From contig NW_004454207.1 of assembly GCF_000283155.1 (NCBI RefSeq), positions 1,542,955 through 1,606,954 on the forward strand: a DNA stretch of 64,000 nt, read 5' to 3'. The translations under genes and the position numbers were made by a program. The notes beneath the pieces are model-generated. The model made no database searches. It saw only the letters and a program-made list of their open reading frames with translations, and was not told the DNA's origin. Shown here piece after piece: positions 10,621 to 23,480 of this stretch. Each line of letters opens with the position of its first letter. Positions within the stretch are counted from its first letter, which is position 1. The stretch comes from Ceratotherium simum simum (Eukaryota > Chordata > Mammalia > Perissodactyla > Rhinocerotidae).

Positions 10621-12715
10621 AACTGGTGAGCTGCTTTAGCTACGGTGATGAAAACAGACCTTTCTGTAGGAGTGGGAGCCAATTTGGTTTCTATTTGCCT
10701 GTAGAAAACTCAGACTAAGACAATAATCCAAAAGACAAATTGTGGTGACCCTAAATATCCTGAACAACAAAGGCAAATGTAAAGAGTGAGCCTTAATAAC
10801 TCTGAAGCTTTCCCAAAGGCTTGGTTCACTGTCCTCATGAGAGAAGCAAAGGCTGGCTTCTCTTAAGAGACCTGTTACAGATTTTAAATAATCTCTTGCC
10901 TTGGGGTTAACCCAGTGGCTCTTACCTTTAGAAGGCCAGGTGTTCCAATTCAACCCACAGATCTATAATCTCTCTGAAAAGACAGTACCTCTGTGATGAA
11001 AAAAAAAATTCTTTGTAAAAATACTTCACTTACACTGGAAATATAGTTTCCAGAACTAAATTTAGTTTTGGCACGTATGGCATTGGCTGACTTCCCTGCA
11101 TTGCATTTGCCTTTAAGGGCGTGTTCACTTTCTAGTTCTCATGCGTTCAGACACCACTGTCAGTTGGGTTCACAGCCTTGCAGGGGCAGTGTTTCAGTGA
11201 CCTCCCATGTTTTCATTAATTCTTAAAAAACCTTACACAAGCATTTCTATTCATATTACATTTTGCAAACCTTTGCCCTTGTCCTTTTCTTCTTTGATAA
11301 AATCCTAAATCTGGTGCTTAGACTAATTTGACCTCAAAATATATCATCTTTTAAATAAATACAAGACTTGACAAAATCCAGAAACTGGTGCTGAAATGGA
11401 CATCAGGATACTCTCCAGTTTTCTGAGGCCAGGTCAATAGAGCTACAATTATCCCAACAACTCAAGAGGAAAATAAAACACTCTATTGTGGGGAAGGAAA
11501 ATAAACAAACATTCAAGAGGAGTATCTATTTTAGGGGGAATCCATGACAGAGATCTTGATGAGTGTTACCTGAATTCTTCACGTGCCTGTATCTTTTGAA
11601 GTATTTCCTGGAGTCTATTTCACCTTGGGCTATGAAGATCAGCCCCCATGTCGCAATTTCTTGGTCACAAATATCCAAAAGAACTCAAATGATCAGCAGT
11701 AAATGAACTAATTAAACATAACTCCAAGATTCAAGGAACTACTTCTGACTCCAACAAAACATGTTACTTTGGTCAAATCTCTAAACAACTGCAGCCCCTT
11801 TAGCCTGCTAGTCTGATGGTGACGATGGTGATAAACGTCCACTAACACGTCAGGCACCTTTGTGCACTCACTCGTCCACAATGAGTGAGCACTATGTAAA
11901 TATCAAATGCCAGTGTTGAAGTAGTAGAATCAGTTTTTAAAAGAAAATAAACGTGTGTCTTACACAGCAAAGTTTAAACATATAACTTTCATTACTTGTT
12001 AGGTTTTGAAGGAAAATTTGGAGAACACAATTTCTAAGCCGTTTGCCTCATTATTTCCACAGAAACCACAGGGGAAATTAAATAGAAGAGTTGAGCAGTT
12101 ATACGAATAACTCACATGGAAAAATAGCAGCTTTTTAATGAATTTCCTGAGTATTACAGCACTGTAGAGATGATGGAAGAATGCTTTTTAAAAGTGGGGC
12201 TGAACCAAGCATGATTAATTAATTAAGATGCTGGCTCTTGGAACGTAGAAAGTTTAAGCGTATCAGTGGATTCATCCTACAGCCAGGTTCTTTAGTCCAA
12301 TTATCTATGAGACTCAGAGATAAATTCATAGTTCCCGGAATGATAACTGTTTAGAATAAAGACTGAGAACTGAGAGGAAGGTGGGTGGGGGGAAGAAATT
12401 CCATCAACTCAGATTGTTTCCTCGCTACCCAACAGGGCTTTTAGCAATAAAAACACAAACACGAGAAGGGAGGGAAATGAAAAGGGTGGTGGGTCAAAAA
12501 TTACAGGCTGACAGGTTGCACAGGGGGCTGCACCCTCTCGGGAGGGTTGTGAAGGGATGCAATGAGAGATGATAAATGAGAAAGTTCTCTTGTTCCCCTG
12601 TTACAAGCATCACTGGCTGTCAAATACTGCAACACTAGGCAGTTTGCATTGTTTTCTTCTTCAAGGGCCACCATCCAGCAAATCACACAAATAGGAAAGG
12701 CATATCCATGAGGCA
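10621..12715. other. Non-coding unique sequence
   Basis: About 2.1 kb with no repeat family or gene that I can name. The longest open frame (105 codons, minus strand, 10636-10953) has no recognisable motif. Confidence 0.5.
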
Positions 12716-12721
12716 ATAAAG

Positions 12722-12925
12722 AATGAAAAGCATGGATCCTGGAACCGGAGCTGGATTTGAATTCCGGCTCTGCTCTCTACCAGCTCTGTGCCTCCATTTC
12801 CTCCGCTGAAAAATGGGACAATAGCCATTTTTTCTCCTAGGCTCTTAGGAGAATTCAGTGAGTTAATACCCGGAAAATGCTTAGAACCGTGCCTGACACT
12901 CAATGAGTGTTTTTTAAATTAATAA
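12722..12925 (+). repeat. MIR SINE (sense)
   Basis: Good MIR order: 'AAGCATGGATCCTGGAACCGGAG', then GGATTTGAATTCCGGCTCTGC, 'CTGTGCCTCCATTTCCTCCG', 'AAATGGGACAATAG', 'AATTCAGTGAGTTAATAC' and 'AATGCTTAGAACCGTGCCTG'. The tRNA-like head and core are both present. Confidence 0.85.
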
Positions 12926-14080
12926 GTACAATTACACCTAGCACTCTGTATTCTGTGTTTTGGTAGGCTTGTCAGCTGATAGAAACCAGTATTTTGATTG
13001 CTCATAACTCATACTTCAATTTCCTTCTTTCCAAGTGTTTTTGTTTATAAAGAGCAACTTGTTATAATATTTCCATTTATTTTTACAATCCTGGAAAAAT
13101 TCTCTAATAGAAATTTTCACCAAATTTTTTTTTTTTCTGAAATGAAACTAGTCTTTAGAGAGTTGATTAATTCCGTGACGGCCATCCAATATTTCTTTCC
13201 TGCATAGCATGTACACACAATGCCTTATAGGTACTGAGGATTTTTTCCCCCTCTGTGAACTGCCTTGACTTTCTTTCACACTGGGGCTTTCAAAGAATCC
13301 TTTCGTGATTTTATGGAAACTCTTCTAGTGAATGGTGCTGCTTTTGAAGTTGAATACATTCTTGCTGTGGAAAATATAAGCAACATTTGGCATGGAGATG
13401 AGCAGGAAAATTCTGAGAAGTAAACCAAAATATTTATATATTGGTCCACAAAAGATGTGCACCAGTGATCTTAGGATATATAGGAAAATGAGCTTTGCCC
13501 TTGATGCTAAGACCTACATCCATTTGCAACAACAACATAAAAGATGCCATAGCTTTCCCTTTGTTACTGGGTTGCCACAAAAATGTGAGTTGGGTGAACT
13601 GAGTGTGTTCTTAGCACTATCTTTAGCTTCTAGTCTGGTGGTCTTTGTTGGAGCCAGACTTCTCTTATTAACTCAAAATTGTTTTGGCAAAGTGTAAAAT
13701 AGCTATTTTATTATTCTTCGTATTTTGGAAAAGATAGTTTTAAGTTAATACTACTCTTTGAATTTATTCTGTTTCTTACACTACTTTGCTTCTATCTAGT
13801 TGCCCGGCATTCTTGCACCATCAATTTGAATATTCTGTAAATGATTTACATTTGATGAATTTTATTTCCTCAAACATATTTTAATGCCAATTTTTTTCCC
13901 CAAAGAAAGTACTTTGAATGGAATAATACTGTTTCAGCAAAGGAACTGAACAAAATAATCGTTTCATGACAATAATTTCTTACAGATTTAATGCTAGGCT
14001 ACTAGGTTAATTTAGAGGAAAAAGTAAGAATAGAGTTCTCTTCTAAATAATAATCTATAATATGTCCCATTTATTATTCT
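12926..14080. other. Non-coding unique sequence
   Basis: AT-rich and contains a 101-codon open frame (13392-13697) without a recognised domain or exon signals. Confidence 0.5.
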
Positions 14081-14082
14081 GA

Positions 14083-14163
14083 ATATATATATACACATAT
14101 ATGTATAGAAACATACATGTATACATGTAGACATACATATATATATACACACATATAGACATA
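14083..14163. repeat. AT/CATA-rich simple repeat
   Basis: Alternating TATATA, ACATACATGTATAC and ATATATATACACAC units form an imperfect purine-pyrimidine alternating tract. It is likely polymorphic in length. Confidence 0.85.
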
Positions 14164-14234
14164 GATGTTATAAATATGCCTACCTAGCTTTCTTCCACAT
14201 ATAACGGTTTATAAGCTGAAGTAAATTCTCTTCA

Positions 14235-14588
14235 GTGAATGATGTCAGGGAACTTGAACACAAGCACTTTAAAAGTTCACCCTCAGCTCTCAACAAGAGA
14301 GATAAATACCGGGTGATCACTTCCAAAGGCTATAAGACACTGAAGCAGGTTTCAAATAAAATTGTTCATTTAACTACCATTTCCGCATTAAGCAGGTCAT
14401 GCTTTAGTATATTATGCTACCAAAAATATAAAGTCTGCTCAGAAAACTGGTATAAAGAGTGTCGAAGAAAGCAAGCTAAAATGTATCCACTAGTCAAAGG
14501 CCCTTCCTCCCAAGTGTACTTTTCTCCAGGCAATTATATTCGTATCTCCTGCCCATGGCCAAGAAAGAATCTGATGCATGCGACCTAA
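14235..14588 (+). other. 117-codon open frame, probably chance
   Basis: Starts at an ATG without a strong Kozak context and encodes a basic, lysine-rich 117-residue frame with scattered cysteines. I recognise no fold, signal peptide or family. It lies in unique DNA just upstream of an MLT1 LTR. Frames of this length are expected a few times in 64 kb, so I keep it only as a note. Confidence 0.12.
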
Positions 14589-14768
14589 GAAGCAAGTCAC
14601 ACAGGCCCTTGACACCACGCTCCCCAGGAATGCTCTTCCAAGGACACGACGAACAGCTTTCCTTGGCTCACAGGAGCTCACACTCGTGCAGATCAACACT
14701 AACCTGCTCCTTACAGAGCTGGCCATTCTCTTCAACTTTTTCTTTGTAGATTTCATTCCAATAGTCCT

Positions 14769-15099
14769 GTCTTAGTCAGTTTGGGCTGCTATAACAAAGT
14801 ACCATAGACTGGGTGGCTTATAAACAACAGAAATTTATTTCTCACAGTTCTAGAGGCTGGAAATCCAAGATAATGATGCCAGCATGTTCGGGTTCTGGTG
14901 AGAGCCCTCTTCTGGGTTGCAGATGGCTGTCTTCTCATTGTATCCTCACATGGCAGAAAGAGGGTGAGGGAGTATTCTGGGGTCTCTTTTATAAGGGCAC
15001 TAATGTTGTTCATGAAGGTCTTCCTAATACGATCACATTCGGGGCTAAGACTTCCACATATGAATTTGAGAGGAACAAAAACATTCAGTCCATTGTAAT
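14769..15099 (-). mobile_element. MLT1A-type LTR (ERVL-MaLR), antisense
   Basis: Reads in reverse as an MLT1A LTR: TGTCTTAGTCAGTTTGGGCT at the left edge, CCATAGACTGGGTGGCTTAT, 'AACAACAGAAATTTATTTCTC', TTTTATAAGGGCACTAAT, and 'ACATTCAGTCCATTGTA' at the right edge. The ORFs of 106 and 111 codons across it are LTR shadows. No partner LTR or internal region is adjacent. Confidence 0.88.
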
Positions 15100-16890
15100 T
15101 CCAAACTGCATGTTCAGAGTGCAAGTGGGTTGATTTGGACCTTGAATTTTGACTGGCCGTGTTCCATTGTTTCTATTTTCACAGGGCCCTTTGAACATCC
15201 ATCAGTGCATATAACGACAGTTGCATTCTAGTGCATTTAACTACTAATGGGAATTACAGATGTTAAATAAAACTATATTTTCTTTCTACCATTGGCTAGA
15301 AAAGTACAAGCAAATACTTTTCCTCTATAATTAATTTTTTTTAACTTCAGAAAATAAAAATAGTATATATTTTGCCCATCGCACTTCTGGCACAGTGAGG
15401 AAAGACATAAGCTTCATAATAAAAGTTATTTTGAGAGCCATCTCAAGTCCACAATTGGAAAAAAAGCAGTAGCCTCAATGGACTGGAGGTGAAGTAAGGG
15501 GTCAGCCTAGAGAAGGTGCTTAGGAATTCCAGGATTGTCACAGAGGAATGCAATTCATTTAAAATGGAACTGAGGGGGGAGGTATGTTCTTTATTCTAGA
15601 ACTTATAAGGCCCTGGTCAGCACAGGGACACATGCTTCCCCTGGCAAAAGGAGAACTAAATCCCCTCCAGCTATGAAGTGAATAACATAAACCATTTTGA
15701 GGTTTTTAAAAAATGCAGTATTTCCTTTTTTGTGGTTGCACAAAAAATTCGAACTGATTGAACCTTTGGGGGTGTTAACTAGGCACATTCTCCCATTTAA
15801 ATGAAATAAAAGCATCGAAGAGGGAATGAGAAGGAAAACACCAAGAGACCACATTTGACACTAGTGTACAATATGGTGGACGAAAACAAAACTCTGAAAA
15901 CCATTCACAAGACTTATCATGTGAGTACTCAAAGCAGCCAAACAACCGGGTTAGTTTAGAAGAACAATTTTAGAACCACAAGTTATTTTGGACCCAATAT
16001 AACCCAACTTCCCTCAGTCATTGAGGAAACTGGGGCCACACAAAGTCACTCCAAGCTGGGTTTAGAGTCTGCGTATCTAGGATTCTGGTCTAAATTGTTT
16101 GGTTTTCTTACACCTGGAGTGCCCAAGTCTTCTGACCTGCTGGGTTCCCTTGAGTATCCAAATAAAGTAACTTGAGTCTAGGGTGTCTTCCACTTTACCA
16201 CCCCCCGATGCTGCTCCAGTACTTTTAAGGATTTCTGGCTGTATCTACGTTGTATCGGTGAACACCTGTTACTCCTCACCTGAACTCCTGATCCCCACCA
16301 TATTCAGTTACATCTCCAGGCTTCTTGCTACCTTTGTCTTCAAGCTACTTTGCCCTAGGTTGGATGCACAGAGTATCCTCTTCTTCATTGCCAAGATGCA
16401 ACTCAAAGAAATGTTGTGTAGCAAAGTCTACCAAAGATTGAAAAAAGTGGAGAAGAATTGCCACATAGTCCCAGAAATCACTTAAAAGTGGGCATCAACA
16501 CTCTTCTGGCTTTCCTCAGCTATAGCTGTTATGGAGAAATCTCTTATTGACTTTCTTTCCCTAGGCCTCAGCCTCTTTGCTCTGCCCCAGTTCTAAGACC
16601 TCAAATCTATTTCTCCCAAAGCACAAAGCAGGTAGCTCCATCTTCCTCAAACTCCTGATCTGTGACTAGGTCCTGGGACGGAGATTTGCAGAGCTCAAAG
16701 GCCCATTAAGTGTTTTCCTAAACCAAAGAGAAGTTATTTTCTCAAGTTCTATCTCCTAGCATACACTCATGACTACAATTTTAAAGCACAACACCATTCT
16801 TTCTCAGGTCATGGCCATATTAAAATAAAAATCAGACCTATCGAAACTATCAATCCAGAGGCCTTCTACTCAACTTTCAGAGCCATTTGT
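15100..16890. other. Non-coding unique sequence
   Basis: No clear repeat or gene. A 100-codon open frame at 16183-16485 has no recognisable domain. The last part may already belong to the diverged L2 that becomes clear from about 16.9 kb. Confidence 0.5.
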
Positions 16891-16894
16891 GGTT

Positions 16895-17575
16895 TACAAA
16901 TTAATTTTGCTCCCTAGCTACCTCTCTAACCCATCCCCTCCTCCGCATCACCACTGCCCTTGCCAGGGACCAGGCCCGCACCATCTCACCCTTGACTCTC
17001 ACCATTACCTCCTAACCTTATCTCCCTGACACCAGCCCCTTCCTCTTCCAATTGCATTCACCTGGCCACCAAAGTTTTGTTTCAAAAATTCAAACTTCAT
17101 CAAGACACTCTCCCAGTTAAGCACCATGATGACCATCACCAGCTCTTGGAAGCATGTGTGGTCTTAACCAGTCACAATCTACCCCTAACTTAGCATTCCA
17201 TTCTCCTAAAGACACTGCCTGGTTGCTATTAAAACACATCTTCTCTTTTCACACCTTGGTATCTTAAAGAGGCCTTTTTCTCTTTGTGGAATGTGACCTA
17301 TAGCCTCCTTAAAAATGTCTAACACTTACACCTACTTCAAGAATCAAGGCCCAGCGTGAGCATCACTTCTATGAAGTCTCCCTTTTGGTTCCCATAACCT
17401 TCAGTACATGCCTTCATTACTGCATTTTCCACATTATGTTATTAATGGACGTGTTTCCAACTAGATTGTAAAATAAAAAGGAAGCTTGACTTTAATTCAT
17501 CTCGGTTTCCTAGTACTGAGCACGATACTTAGCTCTGAGTAGTTTCTCGAGGAATATTCATTTAATTGAATTGAA
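16895..17575 (+). repeat. L2 LINE fragment (sense, ORF2 end plus 3' region)
   Basis: Matches in L2 order. 'CAGGCCCGCACCATCTCACC' with 'CATTACCTCCTAACC' corresponds to the end of ORF2. 'AAGAATCAAGGCCCAGCGTGAGC', 'TCTATGAAGTCTCCCTTTTGG', 'CTAGATTGTAAAATAAAAAGG' and 'CTAGTACTGAGCACGATACTT' correspond to the 3' region. It encodes nothing intact. Confidence 0.75.
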
Positions 17576-17655
17576 TAGACTTAGTTTTGGTGAGCCATAT
17601 CAAGAAATAAAACAAGATATTTAAGGTACTGTGTTAAGCATTTTAAATTAATTTC

Positions 17656-17962
17656 GGGGGCCGGCCCATGGCTTAGCGGTTAAGTGTGCGCGTTCCGCTA
17701 CTGGCGGCCCGGCTTCGGATCCCGGGCACGCACTGATGCACCGCTTCTCCGGCCATGCTGAGGCCGCGCCCCACATACAGCAACTAGAAGGATGTGCAAC
17801 TCTGACATACAATTGTCTACTGCGGCTTTGGGGGGAAAAAAAAAGGAGGAGGATTGGCAATAGATGTTAGCTCAGAGCTGGTCTTCCTCAGCGAAAAGAG
17901 GAGGATTAGCATGGATGTTAGCTCAGGGCTGATCTTTCTCACAAAAATAAAAATAAATAAAT
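17656..17962 (+). mobile_element. ERE SINE, long composite form
   Basis: ERE head (GGGGGCCGGCCCATGGCTTA, B-box-like CTTCGGATCCCGGG, CATACAGCAACTAGAAGG) with a longer tail than the 8.6-kb copy. Two successive tail units, each built on GAGGATTAGCATGGATGTTA-like sequence plus GCTCAGGGCTGATCTTTCTC, are separated by an A-rich spacer. Weak target-site duplication: AAATTAATTTC before and AATAAATTTC after. This looks like a composite between the ERE1 tail and the ERE2/3-type tail. Confidence 0.9.
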
Positions 17963-18820
17963 TTCAACTTACATTTCTCTAAAATAAGTGAAGAGAGAAA
18001 ACCCTGACTTATTTCATTCAAAACCAACAACGATAATGTTTCCTGGATAATGTTGATGAAATTGGCTCTTTTTATGAAGAAAAGTAATTTGTATCAATAT
18101 CTCAAACCACTGTGCAAAAGTGACCTCAATGAATTAAAAATCCAAAAATGAAAGTCGCCCATGGAAAACAAAGCAGTGATCAGAAGCAATGAATTGAAAG
18201 TACACAAAAATGCATAGATCTTAAAAACACAGAGTTAAGTAAAATCATAAGAAACAGAATCAGATCTAGAATACAACAGCATTTACGTAAATAAAAATCA
18301 TAAATATAAAAATCCAAAACAACAGTGAATATTTTTCCAAAATATGTTCTTATCCAAAGACACATATTAACCATGTTAGGGTATATGCCTCAGGTAGGGT
18401 ACAGAATGAAGAAGAAAATTAACAAAATAAACAGGAAAGAGACATTGCGTGGACTGAAGATAATAGTGGGCTATGAAAGAGAATTTTTCAAGGGTACAGT
18501 CATACGTAAAGACATATATTGAACCTGTTCGGGTGGTGTAGTGTGAGAGGAAAATAAAAGGGAAAAATAACATTTTTTAAATGGGTAATGTAGGGGATAG
18601 TATATTATGCACTGAGGAATATAAGTAACTCAGTTGTGGATCTAAGGTCTAAATAATGAAATTAAAAGCTTAAACAAATGCAAGAGAATATTCAAAGTCT
18701 GGTCTCATAAATCAGTGGGTGTTCAGGGCAGTGGAACGTCTGTCTTCATGGTATGATGTAGTGTTCTGATATCTGAAGATCAGCTGGTGGCTCCTTTCTG
18801 AAGACAGTGACATAGAACAG
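17963..18820. other. AT-rich non-coding sequence
   Basis: A-rich on the plus strand, with an L1-like flavour (for example around 18170-18300), but I cannot place it firmly in a family. Short open frames only. Confidence 0.4.
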
Positions 18821-18827
18821 GCCACGG

Positions 18828-18985
18828 GCGGACAGAAGGTTCGAGTTCCTGCTCTATCTGGGACTTGCTGGGTGATCCCAACAGGCCACTCCACTCCCCT
18901 GGGCCTGCTTCCTTATCAGAATGTCACAGATAACAATACCAATGCCTCACCACAGATGGCTGTGAGAAAGCAAGCAGAAGGGACC
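18828..18985 (+). repeat. MIR SINE (sense), diverged
   Basis: 'GGTTCGAGTTCCTGCTCTATC' (B-box-derived), 'ACTTGCTGGGTGATCCCAACAGG', 'CTGGGCCTGCTTCCTTATCAG' and 'ACAATACCAATGCCTCACCAC' follow MIR order. Confidence 0.65.
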
Positions 18986-21000
18986 ACACCTTAAAAATGA
19001 TTTCTTTCCCTCCATATATTTAATACATTAAACAAGCAGAGGGAACTCTAGCTCCCAGGTGGACAGTGGTGCATGCCACCCATTGTCGGAAGCCTACAGC
19101 CTCTGTATTAGAATCAGGGAGGGAGGGAGAGTGCTAAGGAAGAGAAATGGCCCATCCATTGAACCCACCAAACTGTTGTCTCTTAGCTTTTTGTCTTTGG
19201 ATCTGTTGAAGTTCACTTAGCCATCCGTGTGTCTTTGGGGAATCATCCAGATTCTGGGGATCTATGGTCAATATAACCCAGACCCTCTCCATTGCTGGAT
19301 ACCCTTGGCCCCCATTTCATCTCTGGAGAATGGGGCCAGATGGAGGTCATGTGATAATAGCCTGAGACCTACATTTCAAAGGGCTGAGAAGATGGTCCTC
19401 TTATAGAAGTGTTGCCCTCAAAATTTCCTTCCTGTTTTGATTGAAGACAAATTGTTAACTGTTTTTGTGGGTCCAAATGGAAGGTTCACCCGTTTTGCTC
19501 GTCTGCCAATATAAACAGGGAAAATCCTCATTCTTTTATATGAAACAGCGCATCTGGATTTATTAAATATTATTGCTATTTTGACACAATTTACAGTATG
19601 TCATACAATTTAGACTGAAGGCAAATATTTATAAAATGTGAAAAATTAATTTTTAAAAGAACTCCAAAGTATTTTTATTCAGACAAAAAGGACAATATTT
19701 TTTTTTAACCATTAGCAGTTTGACCTGCTGTGTTAAAAACGTGAACTCTTCCAGAAGTATACTGAAGAAGACTTACACTGAAGTCTTTTCATGAGCTATT
19801 ATTGATAATGCCCTTAATCATTAGCTTTCTCTCTAGGAATTTGGCACGGTTTTCATGCCATATCTTATACAGCTGTATAACATGCCATGGGGGCAGGTGA
19901 GTGACCAATGGAAAAAGTCTTGAAGGAAAGAGAACATTGACTGTTGAAGTTACTCATGAGATTTATATTCTAAGAGCTGGGCCTAGAACTCAAGCCTCTG
20001 ACTTGATCTTAGAAACCTGGGTTGATCTTGTTGCTTTATGATACCAATTATTCTGTCTATGCAGGAACAAAAAAATGTATATTTTTCTTGATGCAAAAAT
20101 TCCTGACTTTGGGCTAAAAATGAAAAAAGTGGTACCCTCTGTATTGGCAGATGGAGGGACAACTTGCAAAGGGCTTGTTAATATTTTGTTATTGAGTGTG
20201 CATGCTGTGATGCAGCTCTACATTGTTCACATGAAGATAAAGCAAGCAAGAAGGATGGGGCTAGCAAGAGAAGAAAACTTTATCTTTGACCTATTGAGCA
20301 GCATTTTGAAACCTGAGTCATTGTTTGGGGTTGTCCTGTGGGAAAGGACCAGGAAGTGATAAACAAAATAAACAATGGAATCCAAAGGGAAAAGCACTGC
20401 TCTGTGAGCTACTGGCTGCATAAAGAGGAAGACGGGATACAAATGTTTATCCTCCCAATGTGCATACAGTACTTGGACAAATCAGTTTCTAGACTGAATG
20501 TACAGTCGTGTGATGTTCTGCTCATTCTTTCTGTGCACAAGCCTCATGATGCCATAAACTCAAAGTGATTAATAAACCTGCTACTTTCCATTCAATTTAC
20601 ACAGTCATGTTCTGACAGCAGAAAAGATTTTTATACTGTAAAGCACCAGGAAAGAACAGTAGTGACATAAACTGAACTAGATAAATCTGATGGCTCTAGT
20701 ACCACTGACGCTATTCCTTGCCTAACATCAGTATGAGGAAAACAAAACCCCTGGTTCTCAGCTAATTCAATTCAACACATCAACAAGATGTTACCCTAAT
20801 CTGGGAAGACAAGCACAGGAAAAAGTTTATAATAAAGAATAGAGGGACTAATCATCTTATTGGAAATGAAGAATCTTTTATGATTATTATAGGTGTGCAC
20901 AATTTCTTTAACTATCACTCAGATACTAAAGCTTAAATAATAAATTAAAGATAATAGTGTATACCCCAGTCTATTGTTATCTTTGTTTAGTGGATCATCA
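18986..21000. other. Non-coding unique sequence
   Basis: About 2 kb without an identified repeat. Open frames up to 94 codons (20075-20359) carry no recognisable motif. Confidence 0.5.
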
Positions 21001-21016
21001 AGAAATAGACTGTACA

Positions 21017-21266
21017 CGGGCCAGCCCAGTGGTGTAGTGGTTAAATTTGCAGGCTCTTCTTCAGCGGCCTGGGGTTCGCAGGTTCGGATCCCGGGAGCGG
21101 ACCAACACACCACTTGTGAAGCCATGCTGTGGCAGTGTCCCATATAAAGTAGAGGAAGACGGGCACGGATGTTAGCCCAGGGCCAACTTCCTCAGCAAAA
21201 AGAGGAGGCTTGGCAATCGATGTTAGCTCAGAGCTAATCTTCCTCAAAAAAAAAAAAAAAAGAAAA
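21017..21266 (+). mobile_element. ERE2-type SINE with clean TSD
   Basis: Head GGGCCAGCCCAGTGGTGTAG, B-box GCAGGTTCGGATCCCGGG, 'AGCCATGCTGTGGCAGTGTC', then the tail 'GATGTTAGCCCAGGGCC' and 'GATGTTAGCTCAGAGCTAATC' ending in a long A-run. The target-site duplication is AGAAATAGACTGTACA on the left and AGAAAATAGACTGTACA on the right, so the event is recent by repeat standards. Confidence 0.93.
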
Positions 21267-21289
21267 GAAAATAGACTGTACAGAGTAGG

Positions 21290-22085
21290 AACCATATGTT
21301 TTCTTTAACATATTATATTAAAGATATTAAACATTGATAAAATAGCTGCCATTTATTGAGCACCTATGAAGTATTAAGTAAGTGAGTTTATTAATCTGTT
21401 TCCTTAATCCAACAATCATTAAATGAGCAATTATCATGAGTAAGGTAATTCAATTTTCTTTTTAAAAATCTGCCAGCTGAGTGAGTTCTCCAATATAACC
21501 ACCTATAGAGGCGGTGCATATTATGTGGTTATTACTTAAAATATGTGGAAACCCTTTATACAAAGGGCCTCCAATGTCTGTTTAGAATAAAATAACACTT
21601 GTTTCTTTACTTTAAAGTTACATATTATTTTGGTTCAAAATATATACGTTTCACCTTAACTCATCTTTCTTATCAGAGTTGATCCAAGTGACTTTTATCT
21701 GAGTCAAAAAATTAAATACATTCTCAAAGCATTCACCACCACTGTGCTAAGCATGATTTCAAAAGAGGGGTTGTCCCAATGCTCTGGGCAAAGGCATCAT
21801 CACTGCGCAGTTTAATGCCTCCCAAGTCTTTGTCATGGGAATACTTGTACTTCTTTTACAGGAGTAAATTCTGATGAGAATGCATAAAAAAAATCAGTCA
21901 CAGTGATTTGCGGGATAGTTAAGGAGCTATAACTCTCTATCTGCCCTCCTCATTCTCCTCTGAGGTCCCTGTCTCCTTTTTCACTGAGAAAATCAGACTT
22001 CCTCCTTTTTTTCTCTACTAAATCTATGCCGTGTACTCTTCCTTCCAACCTCTCCTGCGGAAGAGCTGTCCACACTCTAATCTAG
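21290..22085. other. Non-coding unique sequence
   Basis: AT-rich. Only a short MIR/L2-like string (CATTTATTGAGCACCTATG, near 21350) is recognisable. Confidence 0.5.
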
Positions 22086-22760
22086 TGGTTCTCATGAGCT
22101 TTTAAATCTCTGTGGCATCTATAATTAGCTCTTTTTATATTTCTAATAATGGGGTTTTTTTTTGCCTTCTCTGTTTTACAAGTTTTGTCAGTTGCTTGTC
22201 ACTACTGTTAGTCTTTTAAAATAAATAACTTGGCTTTTATTTTAATCTACTCTATTATATCTTTCTTTTAATTTATGTTATCTTTATTATTCTAATCTTT
22301 CTACATTCTAATCCTTCTACGTTCTTCGAGCCTATTCTGTGTTTTTTTTCTAACTTCTTAATTTGGAGGTTTCATTTATTTTTAGTCTTCTTTTCTAATA
22401 TAAGCATCTAAGTCTATAAACTTCCAATTAAACATCACTTTCCCTGCATCCCCCAAATTTTATGTGTAGTACTTTTAATATCTTTAAATTATAAGTATTT
22501 TCAAATTTCTGATATGATTTCTCCTTTGAACTGTATACATATTTTAATGTTTCTTAATTTCCAAAAGTCTAGGGTATCTTTTGTTTCCTGTTGTTTTATT
22601 TGTTCTTGATTTCTAATGTAGTTGTGATCAGAAAAGACGAGATGCATGATAATGGTTTTTTTGACATTTGTTGAGATTATTTTATGTTCCACTATGTAGT
22701 TAGATTATGTAAGTTCCATGTGTGCTTGGAAAGAATGTGTACTGTCCACTTGTTTTGTAT

Positions 22761-22805
<45 letters not shown>

Positions 22806-23480
22806 TTGTATGTATGTATATGAACAAGCTTGTTTGTGATATCTTCCATATTGTTATGGTTTTCTTCATCTATGAATTACTAAGAAAGAAAGGTGAAAAT
22901 GATCCCTATGATTTTAAGTTTCCTATTTCTCCTTATAATCCCATCAAAATCTGTTTTATAGATTTTGAAGCTATGTTATTAGATAATATAAGTTTTAAAA
23001 TGTCAAAATTTCTGATGCATTACACCTTTTATTAATATTTATTGGCCCTCGGTAATAAATTTTGTCTTAAAGTCTCTTTTGCCTGATATTACCATGGATA
23101 TACCAACTTTCTTTTGATTAATATTTGTCTGGTATAATCTTTCCAATCATCTTACTTTCAACATTTCTGTGCTCTTTTATTTTAGATGTTTCTTATAACT
23201 TAGAAAAGATTTTTTTAAAAAATTCAGGCTATTTATCACTGCTTTTTAAATGGAGAATTAGTTACAGTTATTGTGATTACAAACTCTTTGTGTTCATTTT
23301 TCGTCTTATTGTATGCTTTACCTTTATCCCAATTTTTCTTTTCTTTTCTCTTTTTTCCCTTTTCTCTATTCTTGCTATCCTTTGGATTAAGTTTCCTGTC
23401 TATTTTATTTTTCCTCTCTCTTTCCCCTGCCCTAGAGACCTGCACACTGGCCACTGCTTCTGTTCCTTGAGTTTTCCCCC
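22086..23480 (-). repeat. L1M fragment (antisense, ORF1/ORF2 region)
   Basis: The plus strand shows the reverse complement of L1 coding sequence. Diagnostic pieces are 'TTGTGATCAGAAAAGACGAG', 'TGAGATTATTTTATGTTCC', 'CTTGGAAAGAATGTGTACTG', 'TTTTGTCTTAAAGTCTCTTTTG', 'ACTTTCTTTTGATTAATATTTG' and 'TAAATGGAGAATTAGTTAC'. It is heavily degraded, and a (TC)n(TA)n microsatellite has grown inside it at 22763-22806. The 144-codon plus-strand frame at 23125-23559 is an antisense shadow. Confidence 0.7.
22763..22806. repeat. (TC)n(TA)n microsatellite
   Basis: About 14 TC units run directly into about 8 TA units, inside an antisense L1 fragment. Confidence 0.95.

Noticed and set aside
14789..15133. 106- and 111-codon overlapping ORFs
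   Set aside because: Both fall on the MLT1A LTR, which is non-coding; similar frames recur in the other MLT1A copies.
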